The notes: generated by a model from the letters alone, not told the origin. Shown: positions 30,513 through 43,017, counted from the stretch's first letter. The stretch is 64,000 nt of DNA from Aeromicrobium marinum DSM 15272 (GCF_000160775.2 NZ_CM001024.1:2027063-2091062); one strand, 5' to 3'. Numbers and translations: made by a program.

Positions 30513-31247
30513 TCAGGGAACCGTCGGTCCCGCGAGCAGGGCGGCTCCGGCCTCGCCGTCCACCTCGAGCCGGTCGTGCGGCCAACGGTTCCACAGGCCC
30601 AGGTAGAGGGCCTCCGCCGTGCCGCGGATCTCCGCGTCGTGCGGGGTCCCCGGCGCGTCGTAGGCCAGCACCGGCGGCGCGTGCAGCCCGCTGCCCGGTT
30701 CGAGCAGCCAGGTCCGGCCGACGTCGGTGGCGGTGATCCGCACCCGTCCCTGCAGGTCGGGCCGCCGGCCCCGGGCGGTCATCCGGGGGAAGAACACGGT
30801 GAGGACCTCGTCGACCCCGTCGGCGGCCAGCACCGGCGCCACCGGCCATCCACCGCCGTCCATGCCCAGGGCCTGGGCCACGTCGACGCTGTGCACGGTG
30901 GTCTCGTGCAGCTGTCGCCGCGGCCAGAAGGCGGCCCGCTCCCGGATCAGGGAGAAGTTGGGCGTGGGCTCGTCCGGGTGCACCGCCTGCAGCACGGCCA
31001 GCAGGGCCGAGGCGACAGCGGCGTACCACTCCGACACCGGCTCGGTCACGACGACGTCGGCCGGCTGGTCCACCCGTTGCCCCGACATCACGGTCGCCGC
31101 GGCCCACCGGTGCACGGTTCCGAGGTGGCGGGTCAGGTCGGCCACCGTCCAGCCCGGGCACGCGGGCACCTGCTCGGTGCCGAAGGCGGCGTCGCTGAGC
31201 TCGGCGTACCGGGTCATCGCTGACCCGAGTTCGACCAGGTGGTCCAT
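30513..31247 (-). CDS. Mycothiol-dependent maleylpyruvate isomerase family protein
   Basis: A 244-residue DinB-like four-helix-bundle protein of the MDMPI type, with a C-terminal sterol-carrier-like domain. The metal site is predicted from H46 (TRHLGTVHRW) and the pair E115 and H119 (LHETTVHSVD). The family uses or handles mycothiol, but most members have no known substrate. Its start follows the dehydrogenase stop after one base, so it is the last gene of the hydroxyacid operon and translationally coupled to it. It may help dispose of a reactive product, which is inference. Confidence 0.85.
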   Translation of the reverse strand: MDHLVELGSAMTRYAELSDAAFGTEQVPACPGWTVADLTRHLGTVHRWAAATVMSGQRVDQPADVVVTEPVSEWYAAVASALLAVLQAVHPDEPTPNFSLIRERAAFWPRRQLHETTVHSVDVAQALGMDGGGWPVAPVLAADGVDEVLTVFFPRMTARGRRPDLQGRVRITATDVGRTWLLEPGSGLHAPPVLAYDAPGTPHDAEIRGTAEALYLGLWNRWPHDRLEVDGEAGAALLAGPTVP

Positions 31248-31248
31248 G

Positions 31249-34119
31249 TCAGGCCTCCAGCAGCTCGGCGAGTGTCAGGGCTCGGGTGGCCGCGAGGTCC
31301 AGCAGCTGGGTGCGGCACGAGAACCCGTCGGCCACAACGATCGCACCCGGGGGTGCGTTACGAACCGCCGGAAGCAGCTGGTGCTCCCCCACCGCCACCG
31401 ACACGTCGTAGTGCCCCTTCTCGACCCCGAAGTTGCCCGCCAGGCCGCAGCAGCCGGCCAGCCGTTCGATCGACGCACCGGTGCGCTCCATCACCGCCAG
31501 GTCGGCCTCGAAACCCATGACCGACGCCTGGTGGCAGTGCGGCTGCACCACCAGGGTCGTGCCCGTGAGGTCCGGCGGCTGCCACCCCGGGGTCCGCTCC
31601 AACAGCTCGGCCAGGGTCGCCACCCCGCCCGCGACCTCGGCGGCCCGGGGGTCGTCGGTCAGCTCGACGGCGTCGGAGCGCAGCACCGCCAGGCAGGAGG
31701 GTTCGACCCCCACCACCGGCACGCCGGCCACGACGAACGGGTGCAGGGCGTCGATCGCCGTCATGACGAGCTCGCGGGCCCGGTCGAGCTGTCCGGTGGT
31801 GATCCACGTGAGTCCGCAGCACACCTGACGCGACAGCACCTGGACCCGGTAGCCGGCCGACTCCAGCAGGCGGACCGTCGCGTGGCCGCCTGCCGTCTCG
31901 AAGAACTCGGTGAACGAGTCCACCCACAGGAGCACCGGTGGCGCGTCGACGCCCGGCGCGCCGGGACGGTCGTGGGCGAGCGGAACAGCCCGCCGGCGCT
32001 GTCGGCGCAGGGTGCGGGAGAAGGGCCGGACCGCGAACGGCGGGAGGCTGCGCCGCTGGTCGACGCCCGCCACCCACCGCGCGAGGTGGGCCAGGCCGGG
32101 GGTCCGCAGGCTCAGGTTGACCAGTCGGGCGACCGGCGAGGTGAGCCGGGCCCAGAACGGCAGCCGGCCGAGGACGTAGTGGCTGCGGGGGCGCAAACGG
32201 CCCCGGTAGGTCTGGTGGAGCACCTCCGACTTGTAGGTCGCCATGTCCACGCCCGTCGGGCAGTCGCTCAGACAGCCCTTGCACGACAGGCACAGGTCCA
32301 GCGCCTCGTGGACCTCCGGAGAGCGCCAGCCACCGGTCACGTGCCGGCCGTCGACCATCTCCTGCAGCACCCGCGCCCGACCACGGGTGGTGTGCTTCTC
32401 GTCGCGGGTCGCCTGGAAGGAGGGGCACATGACCCCGCCGGTGGCCCGGTTGTCGGCGATGCACTTGCCCACCCCGGTGCAGCGGTGGACGGCCGCGCCG
32501 AAGTCGCCGTCGTCGTGCAGGAGCCGCAGGCCCCGTCGCGACGACGCCCGACCGGGGTCCCACCCACGACCGGAGCCGCGCAGGTCGTCGTCGACGGCTG
32601 CGGGCTCGACCAGCACCCCGGGGTTCAACAGGTTCCGCGGATCGAAGATCTGCTTGACCCGGGCGAACGTCTCGATCGCCTCGGGCGAGTACATCAACGG
32701 CAACAGCTCCGAACGGGCACGACCGTCCCCGTGCTCGCCGGAGAACGAACCGCCGTGGCTCGCGGTCAGCCGGGCCGCGTCGTGGAGGAACGAGCGGAAC
32801 GCCTGGTGCCCGTCGGGCTGGTCGAGCCCGAAGCTGATCCGCACGTGCACGCATCCGTCGCCGAAGTGTCCGTACGGCACGCCGTCGACGCCGTGCTGGA
32901 GGAGGAGGGCCTCGAAGTCCCGCAGGTAGGCGCCCAGTCGCGCCGGCGGGACCGCTGCGTCCTCCCACCCCGACAGCGCGGGCCGGTCCAGGGCGCGGGC
33001 GGCCAGGCCCGCACCCTCCTCGCGGATGCGCCAGAGCACGGCCTGCTCCCCCACCGCGGTGACGTGCCGGTGCTCCAGCGCCCCGGCCGCGGCCACGACG
33101 TCGTCGGCCCGGGCCGCGAGCTCGGCGGGGTCCTCCCCCGCGAGCTCGACGTACAGGTACCCGCCACCGCGCGGCAGGTCGGGCACGGCGGCCGGCCCCT
33201 TGGCGGACCGGTACACCTCGACGATCCGCTGGCCGAGGCCCTCGCACGCCGTGGGACCGAACGGCAGGACGTCCGGCACGTGGTCGGCGGCCTCGGCCAT
33301 CGTCGCGTAGCCCAGCACGACGAGGTGACGCCACGACGGGTCGCGGACCAGGTCGACGGTGGCACCTGTCACGAGGGCGAGCGTGCCCTCGGTGCCGGCG
33401 AGGAACGAGGCGACGTCGAAACCGCGCTCCGGCAGCAGGTGCTCGAGGCTGTAGCCGGACACCTGCCGGCCGAAGGTCCCGAACTCGGTGCGCACCATGG
33501 CGAGTCGCTGGCCGACCTCCGCCCGCAGGCGGTCGAGGGTGGCCGAGGTCGGAGCCGGCCCGGATCCCAGCCGGAGGCGCTCCCCGCCCGCGGTGACGAC
33601 CTCGAGCGCCGAGACGTTGTCGGCGCTGCGGCCGTACCCGAGGGCGCGGTTGCCGCAGGCGTTGTTGCCGATCATCCCGCCGACGGTGCACCGGGTGTGG
33701 GTGGACGGGTCGGGGCCGTAGCGCAGTCCGTGGGGCGCCGCCGCACGCTGCAGCACGGCGTGGACGACGCCGGGGTCCACCCGGGCGGTGGCAGCCTCGC
33801 GGTCGATCGCGTGGACCCCGTTGAGGTGGCGGGTGAAGTCGACCACGATGCCGCGGCCGACCGCGTTGCCCGCGATCGACGTGCCGGCGCCGCGCGCCGT
33901 GATCGGGACGCCGGTCTCGGCACTGGCGTCGACGACGGCCAGCACCTCGTCGACGTCGCGCGGACGCACCACCACCTGGGGCACGATCCGGTACAGCGAG
34001 GCGTCGGTGCTGTAGGCCGCCCGGGTCGTCGACGTGGCGTCGACCTCCGTGACTCCTCGCCGCTGCAGCGCCGCCACCACGTCGGCGGTCGCCGCCACCG
34101 GTCCGGTCACGATCGTCAT
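31249..34119 (-). CDS. FAD- and Fe-S-binding D-2-hydroxyacid dehydrogenase (D-2-hydroxyglutarate dehydrogenase candidate)
   Basis: A 956-residue fusion of a GlcD/Dld-type flavin half and a GlcF-type iron-sulfur half. The FAD domain (about 35-260) contains TARGAGTSIAGNAVG. The FAD-oxidase C domain (about 265-505) has H418, H425, E462 and H463 at the metal and catalytic positions (PYGHFGDGCVHV, GEHGDG). C547, C553 and C565, then C610, C613, C616 and C620, supply Fe-S ligands. Two cysteine-rich repeats (C767-C768-G, C890-C891-G) end the protein. It resembles E. coli YdiJ and probably oxidises a D-2-hydroxyacid at the membrane. The transhydrogenase upstream points to D-2-hydroxyglutarate. GAGAGGAG precedes the ATG. 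Confidence 0.9.
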   Translation of the reverse strand: MTIVTGPVAATADVVAALQRRGVTEVDATSTTRAAYSTDASLYRIVPQVVVRPRDVDEVLAVVDASAETGVPITARGAGTSIAGNAVGRGIVVDFTRHLNGVHAIDREAATARVDPGVVHAVLQRAAAPHGLRYGPDPSTHTRCTVGGMIGNNACGNRALGYGRSADNVSALEVVTAGGERLRLGSGPAPTSATLDRLRAEVGQRLAMVRTEFGTFGRQVSGYSLEHLLPERGFDVASFLAGTEGTLALVTGATVDLVRDPSWRHLVVLGYATMAEAADHVPDVLPFGPTACEGLGQRIVEVYRSAKGPAAVPDLPRGGGYLYVELAGEDPAELAARADDVVAAAGALEHRHVTAVGEQAVLWRIREEGAGLAARALDRPALSGWEDAAVPPARLGAYLRDFEALLLQHGVDGVPYGHFGDGCVHVRISFGLDQPDGHQAFRSFLHDAARLTASHGGSFSGEHGDGRARSELLPLMYSPEAIETFARVKQIFDPRNLLNPGVLVEPAAVDDDLRGSGRGWDPGRASSRRGLRLLHDDGDFGAAVHRCTGVGKCIADNRATGGVMCPSFQATRDEKHTTRGRARVLQEMVDGRHVTGGWRSPEVHEALDLCLSCKGCLSDCPTGVDMATYKSEVLHQTYRGRLRPRSHYVLGRLPFWARLTSPVARLVNLSLRTPGLAHLARWVAGVDQRRSLPPFAVRPFSRTLRRQRRRAVPLAHDRPGAPGVDAPPVLLWVDSFTEFFETAGGHATVRLLESAGYRVQVLSRQVCCGLTWITTGQLDRARELVMTAIDALHPFVVAGVPVVGVEPSCLAVLRSDAVELTDDPRAAEVAGGVATLAELLERTPGWQPPDLTGTTLVVQPHCHQASVMGFEADLAVMERTGASIERLAGCCGLAGNFGVEKGHYDVSVAVGEHQLLPAVRNAPPGAIVVADGFSCRTQLLDLAATRALTLAELLEA

Positions 34120-34138
34120 GGTGACTCCTCTCGCCTCA

Positions 34139-34150
34139 GTAGCATGCTAC
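34139..34150. promoter_or_regulatory. Perfect palindrome, candidate operator of the GntR regulator
   Basis: GTAGCATGCTAC is a perfect 12-base palindrome. It overlaps the stop codon of the GntR gene and lies 19 bases before the dehydrogenase ATG. FadR-type GntR proteins bind short palindromes of this size, often their own operon. Position and symmetry are seen; binding is inferred. Confidence 0.45.
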
Positions 34151-34872
34151 CTGTCGCCGGGACCCGTCACCGCGAGGAGGGCCCGCACCCGGTCGCCCCA
34201 CCGCGAGTCCGACGACCCGGCCGGCTCCCCCGCCACCTGCTGCACCAGCAGCTCGGCGGTCCCGATCAGGTGCTCCGACATCCGGCGCGCCGCCTCGTGG
34301 GGGTCGCGACTGCGGATGGCCTCGACGATCGGCACGTGCTCCTCGGCGATCTCGGGCATGCGACGGGTGCGACCGATCGTCGAGACGCCCCGGGCCTGGA
34401 TCGTGTCGCGCAGACGGTGCACCTGGTCCTGCCACCGCGGGTTGTTCAGGACCGCCCCGATCCGGGCGTGCAACGCCCGGTCCACGCCGGTGAACTCCGG
34501 CTCGTCCGGCGTGTGCGCGGCCTCCCGGAGCCGGCCGACGAGCCGGTCCAGGTCGTCGATCGCGGCCCGGTCGGCGTGCCGGGCCGCGAAGGCGGCCGCC
34601 GGCGACTCCAGCAGGACCCGCAGCTCGAAGACGGCGCGGACGTCCTCGACGGTCACGCCCCGGATGCGGACCCCCCGGTTGCGCTCGATGGCGACCAGCC
34701 CCAGATCGGCCAGGCGCAGGACGGCGTCGCGCACCGGGGTCCGGGAGACACCGAGGTCCTCGGCCAGCCGGTAGATCGAGTGCTGGGACCCCGCGACCAG
34801 CTCGCCGCTGACGACCGCCTCGCGCAGCGCCAGGAACACCCGGTCGGTGGCCGTCGTCCGCTCGTCGCTCAC
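34147..34872 (-). CDS. GntR family regulator, FadR/FCD type
   Basis: A 241-residue transcription factor. The winged helix-turn-helix (about 8-78) contains IYRLAEDLGVSRTPVRDAVLRL. The FCD ligand domain (about 85-215) contains the helical LRVLLESPAAAFAARHA region and later histidines (EEHVPIVEAI, SEHLIG) that usually bind a metal and a carboxylic acid ligand. The regulator sits between the transhydrogenase and dehydrogenase genes, 42 bases after one and 27 before the other. FCD regulators commonly sense hydroxyacids such as lactate or glycolate, so an operon substrate is the likely signal. Confidence 0.92.
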   Translation of the reverse strand: MSDERTTATDRVFLALREAVVSGELVAGSQHSIYRLAEDLGVSRTPVRDAVLRLADLGLVAIERNRGVRIRGVTVEDVRAVFELRVLLESPAAAFAARHADRAAIDDLDRLVGRLREAAHTPDEPEFTGVDRALHARIGAVLNNPRWQDQVHRLRDTIQARGVSTIGRTRRMPEIAEEHVPIVEAIRSRDPHEAARRMSEHLIGTAELLVQQVAGEPAGSSDSRWGDRVRALLAVTGPGDR

Positions 34873-34914
34873 CGCCGGCTCGTCACGGTCCGGGCGGCCC
34901 TCACGAGGCGCCCG

Positions 34915-36225
34915 TCACCACAGCTCGATCGACTCGGTCAGGATCTGCGCCGCATCGTCCTCGCCGACCTCCCGCGGTGCCGTGGCGAGCAGCCGCTGCT
35001 GCTTGAGGGTGCCCTCGACGAGGTCGTCGATATCGCCGGCGCCGAACCCGACCGCGCCGATGCCCGCCGGCATGTCGATGTCCCGCATCAGGGTCGTGAG
35101 CACCGACGGCAGCTGCTCACGGGGGTCGTCGGTGCGGTCGGCCCCGGGGCCGAGCAGCTCCGCGGCCCGCAGGTGCCGTTCCGGTGAGGCCTCGAAGGTG
35201 AACCGGAACGCCGCGGGAGCGGTCAGGGAGACCGCCATGCCGTGCGGCACCATCGGGTGCGCGGGCTGGCCGTCCAGGTCGGGGTACCCGGGCGGGTGGA
35301 AGGTCGTCACCTGACCGGCGATCGGGTAGGCGTTCGCGTGCGGGATGTGCACGCCGGCGTTGCCGAAACCCAGTCCGGCGAACGTCGCGGCCAGTGACAT
35401 CTGCTCGCGCGCCTGCAGGTCGTCGCCGTCACGCACCGCCGTGCGGAACGCGGTGGCCAGCAGTGCCATGGCCCGCTCGGACCACACGTCGGCGATCGGG
35501 TTGGAGCCGCAGTAGGGCACGCGCTCCTGCGGCTGCTTGGCGTCGAACGACGTGTACGGCCGGGCGGTGTAGCTCTCGAGGGCATGGCAGAGGATGTCCA
35601 TGCCCGATGCGGCGGTGACGGCCGACGGCTGGGTGACGGTCAGCTCGGGGTCGACGATCGCCATGGTGGGCCGCAGCCGCGGGTGCGAGATGCCGGTCTT
35701 GACGTGCTGGGCCACCACGTCGAGCACGCAGATCGTGGTGCTCTCGCTGCCGGTCCCGGTGGTGGTGGGCAGGGCGATGAGGGGCAGCAACGGGTGCTGG
35801 GGCGCCCGCGCCCGTCCGACCGGGGCGTTGACGTAGTCCATCAGCTCGCCGTCGTTGGTGGTCAGCAGGTTCACCGCCTTGGCGGTGTCGATGCTGCTGC
35901 CGCCCCCGACGGCCACGACGGCGTCGAACGGGCCCTCGGCCCGCGCGAACGCGATCGCCTCCTCCAGGCTCGTGTCGGTGGGCTCCACCCGACTGTCGGC
36001 GAACACCACGACCTCGATGCCGTCCCCGCGCACCCGCTCGGCGATCCGGTCGACGACGCCGGTGGCCGCGACGCCGGGATCGGTCACCACCAGCACCCGC
36101 CGCGCTCCCAACGCCGCCAGGTCGTGGCCGAGCTCGTGGCGGGCACCCACACCGAACTTCAACGCCGGCGAGGCATAGGTGAACACGGTCTCGGGGTGAG
36201 CCGGGTGGTACGACGGTGATGACAC
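34915..36225 (-). CDS. Hydroxyacid-oxoacid transhydrogenase (ADHFE1-like iron alcohol dehydrogenase)
   Basis: A 436-residue iron-type alcohol dehydrogenase of the HOT subgroup. The cofactor site is VGGGSSIDTAKAVNL (G107-D113 region). Metal ligands are D210 (SGMDILCHALES), H214, H296 (HIPHANAY) and H328 (VPHGM). The insert with YCGSNPIADVW and the end LVEGTLKQQRLLATAP match mammalian HOT closely. HOT oxidises 4-hydroxybutyrate to succinic semialdehyde while reducing 2-oxoglutarate to D-2-hydroxyglutarate with a tightly held cofactor. The GTG start has AAGGAG at good distance. First gene of the operon. Confidence 0.92.
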   Translation of the reverse strand: MSSPSYHPAHPETVFTYASPALKFGVGARHELGHDLAALGARRVLVVTDPGVAATGVVDRIAERVRGDGIEVVVFADSRVEPTDTSLEEAIAFARAEGPFDAVVAVGGGSSIDTAKAVNLLTTNDGELMDYVNAPVGRARAPQHPLLPLIALPTTTGTGSESTTICVLDVVAQHVKTGISHPRLRPTMAIVDPELTVTQPSAVTAASGMDILCHALESYTARPYTSFDAKQPQERVPYCGSNPIADVWSERAMALLATAFRTAVRDGDDLQAREQMSLAATFAGLGFGNAGVHIPHANAYPIAGQVTTFHPPGYPDLDGQPAHPMVPHGMAVSLTAPAAFRFTFEASPERHLRAAELLGPGADRTDDPREQLPSVLTTLMRDIDMPAGIGAVGFGAGDIDDLVEGTLKQQRLLATAPREVGEDDAAQILTESIELW

Positions 36226-36257
36226 GACACTCTCCTTGCGACGCCTCGAGGATACGA

Positions 36258-36299
36258 CGCGAACCGCTCCCCCGGCGGCAGCGAGGCCGCGAACCGCTC
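36258..36299. repeat. Twelve-base direct repeat in the divergent gap
   Basis: CGCGAACCGCTC occurs at 36258-36269 and again at 36288-36299, a spacing of 30 bases or about three helical turns, so both face the same side of the DNA. The gap also holds the start regions of the transhydrogenase (minus) and the lipoprotein (plus). A regulator binding site is possible. Confidence 0.4.
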
Positions 36300-36365
36300 G
36301 GTCCGCCGGCCCCCGGCCCCGTTGGCCGGGTGCTCTAAAGTGGGGTCTCGATCGAAGGGGAACCG

Positions 36366-37496
36366 ATGACGTCACGCAAGGGCCTGGCAGCCCTCGGAGC
36401 GCTGGTCCTGGCCCTCGGCGGCTGCCAGACCGGTGCCGGCGCGGGGTCGGGTGCCACCTCGTCCTCCGCCGTCACGCCGTCGGCGGCCATCACCGAGCAC
36501 GAGTCGGGTCCGGAGACCCCGCTCGACCACGGACTCCTCGTGCCCCGCGGCGCCACCCAGCTCGGACCCCTCGCCCGCTACCGCAGCCCGCGGACCATCG
36601 AGGCCTACCAGCCCGACCTCGCCGCCGCCGTCAGCCGTCGCGGCGTCGCCGACGCGCTCAGCGCAGCCGGCGACAACCCCGACGGCGTCGCGGCCCCCGA
36701 GCCGCCCGAGGGGGTCGTGTCCAGCCGTCCCGGCCGTGACAGCTTCGAGCTGCTGGAGGAACCGCCGGAGCCCGACGTGACGGCCGCCTTCATGCGCATC
36801 GACGGCGACCCCACCGTCGCGGTCACCTCGATGGTCGCCCAGATCGCCGACCTGCTGCCCGAGGCCGGCCTCGATCCCGCCGACCTGACCACGTACTGCT
36901 CGGTCGTCTCCGAGCGGGTGCAGGACTGCTCGCTCGACGTGTCGGGTGTGACGGCCGGTGGCGAGGAGCTCCGCGTGCAGATGGCGGTCGACCCCGGCGA
37001 CGTGTCGACCCGCATCAGCCCGCCGTCCAGCCTCACGCGTCCGGTCATGCAGGTACGGATCGAGGAGACGGGCGACCCGAGGCTCGACCGCGAGGGTGGC
37101 GACGACGACGTCGACCTGTCCGACGAGGTCGTCGACCCGACCTCGCGGGTCGTCTGGCCCGCCATGGACCTCGACGCACCGCAGGCGACACCGCTCATGA
37201 ACGGGTGGACCCGACCCCCGGAGGCCACGCTGCTGCTGAGCGGCTTCCGCCCCGGATTCGCCACCCTGTTCCTCGAGCGCGGTCGGGAGGCCCAGCAGAT
37301 CGCCCGTGACTTCGCCGGCTCGCTGGGGCCGGACGTGCCCGTCACCCGCGACGTGGTCGAGGAGCTGAACGAGGTCGACACCACCTTCACCGCCGTGGCC
37401 CCCTCGGGCGAACGGGCGGTCGCCACGCACGTGCTCACGGCCCGCGGCCACTACGTGCTGCTCTCGTACACCCCCGCGCCGCCGCCGGAGGGCTGA
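36366..37496 (+). CDS. Lipoprotein of unknown function
   Basis: A 376-residue secreted lipoprotein. The signal peptide (TSRKGLAALGALVLA) ends in the lipobox LGGC with lipidated Cys20, followed by a Ser/Thr/Gly linker. The mature part has an acidic repeat-poor alpha/beta character, two Cys (TTYCSVVSERVQDCSL) that could form a disulfide, and segments such as YRSPRTIEAYQPDLA. I do not recognise the family; similar proteins are annotated as DUF-type lipoproteins in this phylum. AAGGGGAA precedes the ATG; TAAAGT upstream may be the -10. Confidence 0.75.
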   Translation: MTSRKGLAALGALVLALGGCQTGAGAGSGATSSSAVTPSAAITEHESGPETPLDHGLLVPRGATQLGPLARYRSPRTIEAYQPDLAAAVSRRGVADALSAAGDNPDGVAAPEPPEGVVSSRPGRDSFELLEEPPEPDVTAAFMRIDGDPTVAVTSMVAQIADLLPEAGLDPADLTTYCSVVSERVQDCSLDVSGVTAGGEELRVQMAVDPGDVSTRISPPSSLTRPVMQVRIEETGDPRLDREGGDDDVDLSDEVVDPTSRVVWPAMDLDAPQATPLMNGWTRPPEATLLLSGFRPGFATLFLERGREAQQIARDFAGSLGPDVPVTRDVVEELNEVDTTFTAVAPSGERAVATHVLTARGHYVLLSYTPAPPPEG

Positions 37497-37512
37497 GCCG
37501 GCCGGACCCGGA

Positions 37513-37980
37513 TCAGCGGTACGCGTCCACGGTCCCCAGCGCGTGGTGCACCACCGGCAACAGCTGCCGGCCGTCGGCCGCCGACACGACCGGCACCCAG
37601 GCGGCCAGGTCGGTCGTGCCGTCGGTCTCGACGACCCGCGGCCGGGCAGCGCGGTCCACCTCGCAGCCGAACAGCAGATGCACGCCGTGGTAGTCCTCGA
37701 AGGCGCCTCGACCCGGCGCCACGGTGTGCACCGAGTGCACGTCGACCAGTCGTGCGTCCCGGGCCACCAGCCCGGTCTCCTCGGCGACCTCGCGCACGAC
37801 CGCGTCGTACGGCGACTCGCCGTGGTCGACCCCGCCGCCGGGCAGTGCCCACCACCCCGGCGGATATCCCCGGGCGGAGATCCGGGTCAGCAGGATCTCC
37901 TCGCCGGCCTCACCCGCGCGCAGGAGCACCGCGTAGGCGCCCAGCCGCTGCACGCGCCGGCCCGTGGTGGCCTCCGTCAC
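37513..37980 (-). CDS. Nudix hydrolase
   Basis: A 155-residue Nudix protein. The box runs from G49 to L71 (GGGVDHGESPYDAVVREV, then EETG) with R63-E64 and E67-E68 intact. The preceding WALPGGG fits the MutT/ADP-ribose pyrophosphatase-like group. The GTG at 37980 is preferred because GAGAGGAAGG lies eight bases upstream; a TTG 13 codons earlier would overlap the divergent promoter. Convergent with the lipoprotein gene, 16 bases apart. Substrate unknown. Confidence 0.83.
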   Translation of the reverse strand: MTEATTGRRVQRLGAYAVLLRAGEAGEEILLTRISARGYPPGWWALPGGGVDHGESPYDAVVREVAEETGLVARDARLVDVHSVHTVAPGRGAFEDYHGVHLLFGCEVDRAARPRVVETDGTTDLAAWVPVVSAADGRQLLPVVHHALGTVDAYR

Positions 37981-38024
37981 TGGTCGCGCCTTCCTCTCGT
38001 GCCGCTTCGCTAGAGTCAACCACG

Positions 38025-39086
38025 ATGAGTTCGCTCGCCCCGCTGCCAGTGACCCCGCCGGCCGCCAGGGAGCGGGTGGCGTACCTCGACAACGCCCGGT
38101 ACTGGGTCATGCTGCTGGTCGTCATCGGCCACTGCCTCACCGATCTGGTGGTGATGGACTCCGCCCGGGGCGTCTACACGTGGATCTACGCCTTCCACAT
38201 GCCGTTGTTCATCCTGATCTCGGGCTACACCGCTCGCCACTACGTCGGTGACCTGCGGCAGATCCGCCGACTGGTGAGCACCCTGGTCGTGCCGTACCTC
38301 ATCGTCGAGCTCAGCCTGCAGCTCATCACCCGCCACTACGACGGCGAACCCGAACGCCTCATGGTCCTGTCCCCCCAGTGGGTCGGCTGGTTCATGGCCG
38401 CCCTGATCATCTGGCGGCTCACGACACCGATCTGGCGCGCGCTGAAGTACCCGATCACCGTCTCGATCGTGATCTCGCTGGCGTCGGGTCTCATCGAGAT
38501 CCCGAACGCCCTCGCCCTGCACAAGACGATCGCCTTCCTGCCGTTCTACGTGATCGGCCTGCACCTGGACCGCGAGATGTTCGAGCGGCTCGCGCAGTGG
38601 AGGATCCGCGTCGTGTCGGCCGTGGTGCTCGGCACGACGTTCGTGGCCAGCCAGCTCTGGGCCACCCCCGAGCTCGCACCGTGGCTGCTGTGGCGGATCC
38701 GCTACGCCGACCTCGACGCCGGTCCCGTGGAGGGCGTCCTGATGCGCGCCGCCCTCATCCTGGTGGGGCTCGCCCTGACCGCCGCGGCGCTGTCCCTGGT
38801 GCCGTGGGGCCGGTCATGGACGACGGCACAGGGCGAGCGGACCTTCTACTGCTACCTGCTCCACGGCTTCGTGATCATCGGGCTGGACCGCCAGTTCGAC
38901 CTCTGGGCCCGGATCGAGCCCTACGGTGCCCCGGCGGTGCTCGGCTGCATGGTCGCCGGAGCCGTGCTGGCGAACCTGCTGATGACCGCGCCGGTCGCCC
39001 GCACCTTCCGTCCGGTCTTCGAGCCACGCCTCACCTGGCTGTTCCGCGACGCGTCGGAGTCGCCGAGGATCAAGATCCCCACCTGA
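38025..39086 (+). CDS. Acyltransferase 3 family membrane protein
   Basis: A 353-residue integral membrane protein with about ten hydrophobic segments. The family signatures are near the start: YLDNARYWVMLLVVIGH (with the conserved active-site His) and AFHMPLFILISGYTA. It resembles fucose 4-O-acetylase-like acyltransferases that acetylate sugars or other cell-surface groups. The ATG is preceded by TAGAGT eight bases upstream, with no clear ribosome-binding site. Divergent from the Nudix gene. The acceptor is unknown. Confidence 0.85.
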   Translation: MSSLAPLPVTPPAARERVAYLDNARYWVMLLVVIGHCLTDLVVMDSARGVYTWIYAFHMPLFILISGYTARHYVGDLRQIRRLVSTLVVPYLIVELSLQLITRHYDGEPERLMVLSPQWVGWFMAALIIWRLTTPIWRALKYPITVSIVISLASGLIEIPNALALHKTIAFLPFYVIGLHLDREMFERLAQWRIRVVSAVVLGTTFVASQLWATPELAPWLLWRIRYADLDAGPVEGVLMRAALILVGLALTAAALSLVPWGRSWTTAQGERTFYCYLLHGFVIIGLDRQFDLWARIEPYGAPAVLGCMVAGAVLANLLMTAPVARTFRPVFEPRLTWLFRDASESPRIKIPT

Positions 39087-39098
39087 GGCGCAACTGAA

Positions 39099-39127
39099 AG
39101 GGCCCCGGACCAGTGGTCCGGGGCCCT
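39099..39127. terminator. Strong bidirectional terminator hairpin
   Basis: AGGGCCCCGGACC and GGTCCGGGGCCCT form a perfect 13-base-pair stem with a three-base loop between the convergent acyltransferase and rpoC genes. No T-run. The stem is GC-rich and long enough to end transcription in both directions. Confidence 0.8.
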
Positions 39128-39140
39128 GCTCAGATCGGGC

Positions 39141-42965
<3,825 letters not shown>

Positions 42966-43017
42966 GTTGTCTTCTTTCCTTGACTGAAGGGGTGAAAGAG
43001 GTCGAGGGGGAGGTGGG

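Noticed and set aside
30727..35187. A 1486-codon open frame on the plus strand
   Set aside because: It lies antisense to the dehydrogenase, regulator and transhydrogenase genes. Its composition is Arg/Gly/Pro/Val-rich with no domain, as expected of a shadow frame in GC-rich DNA.
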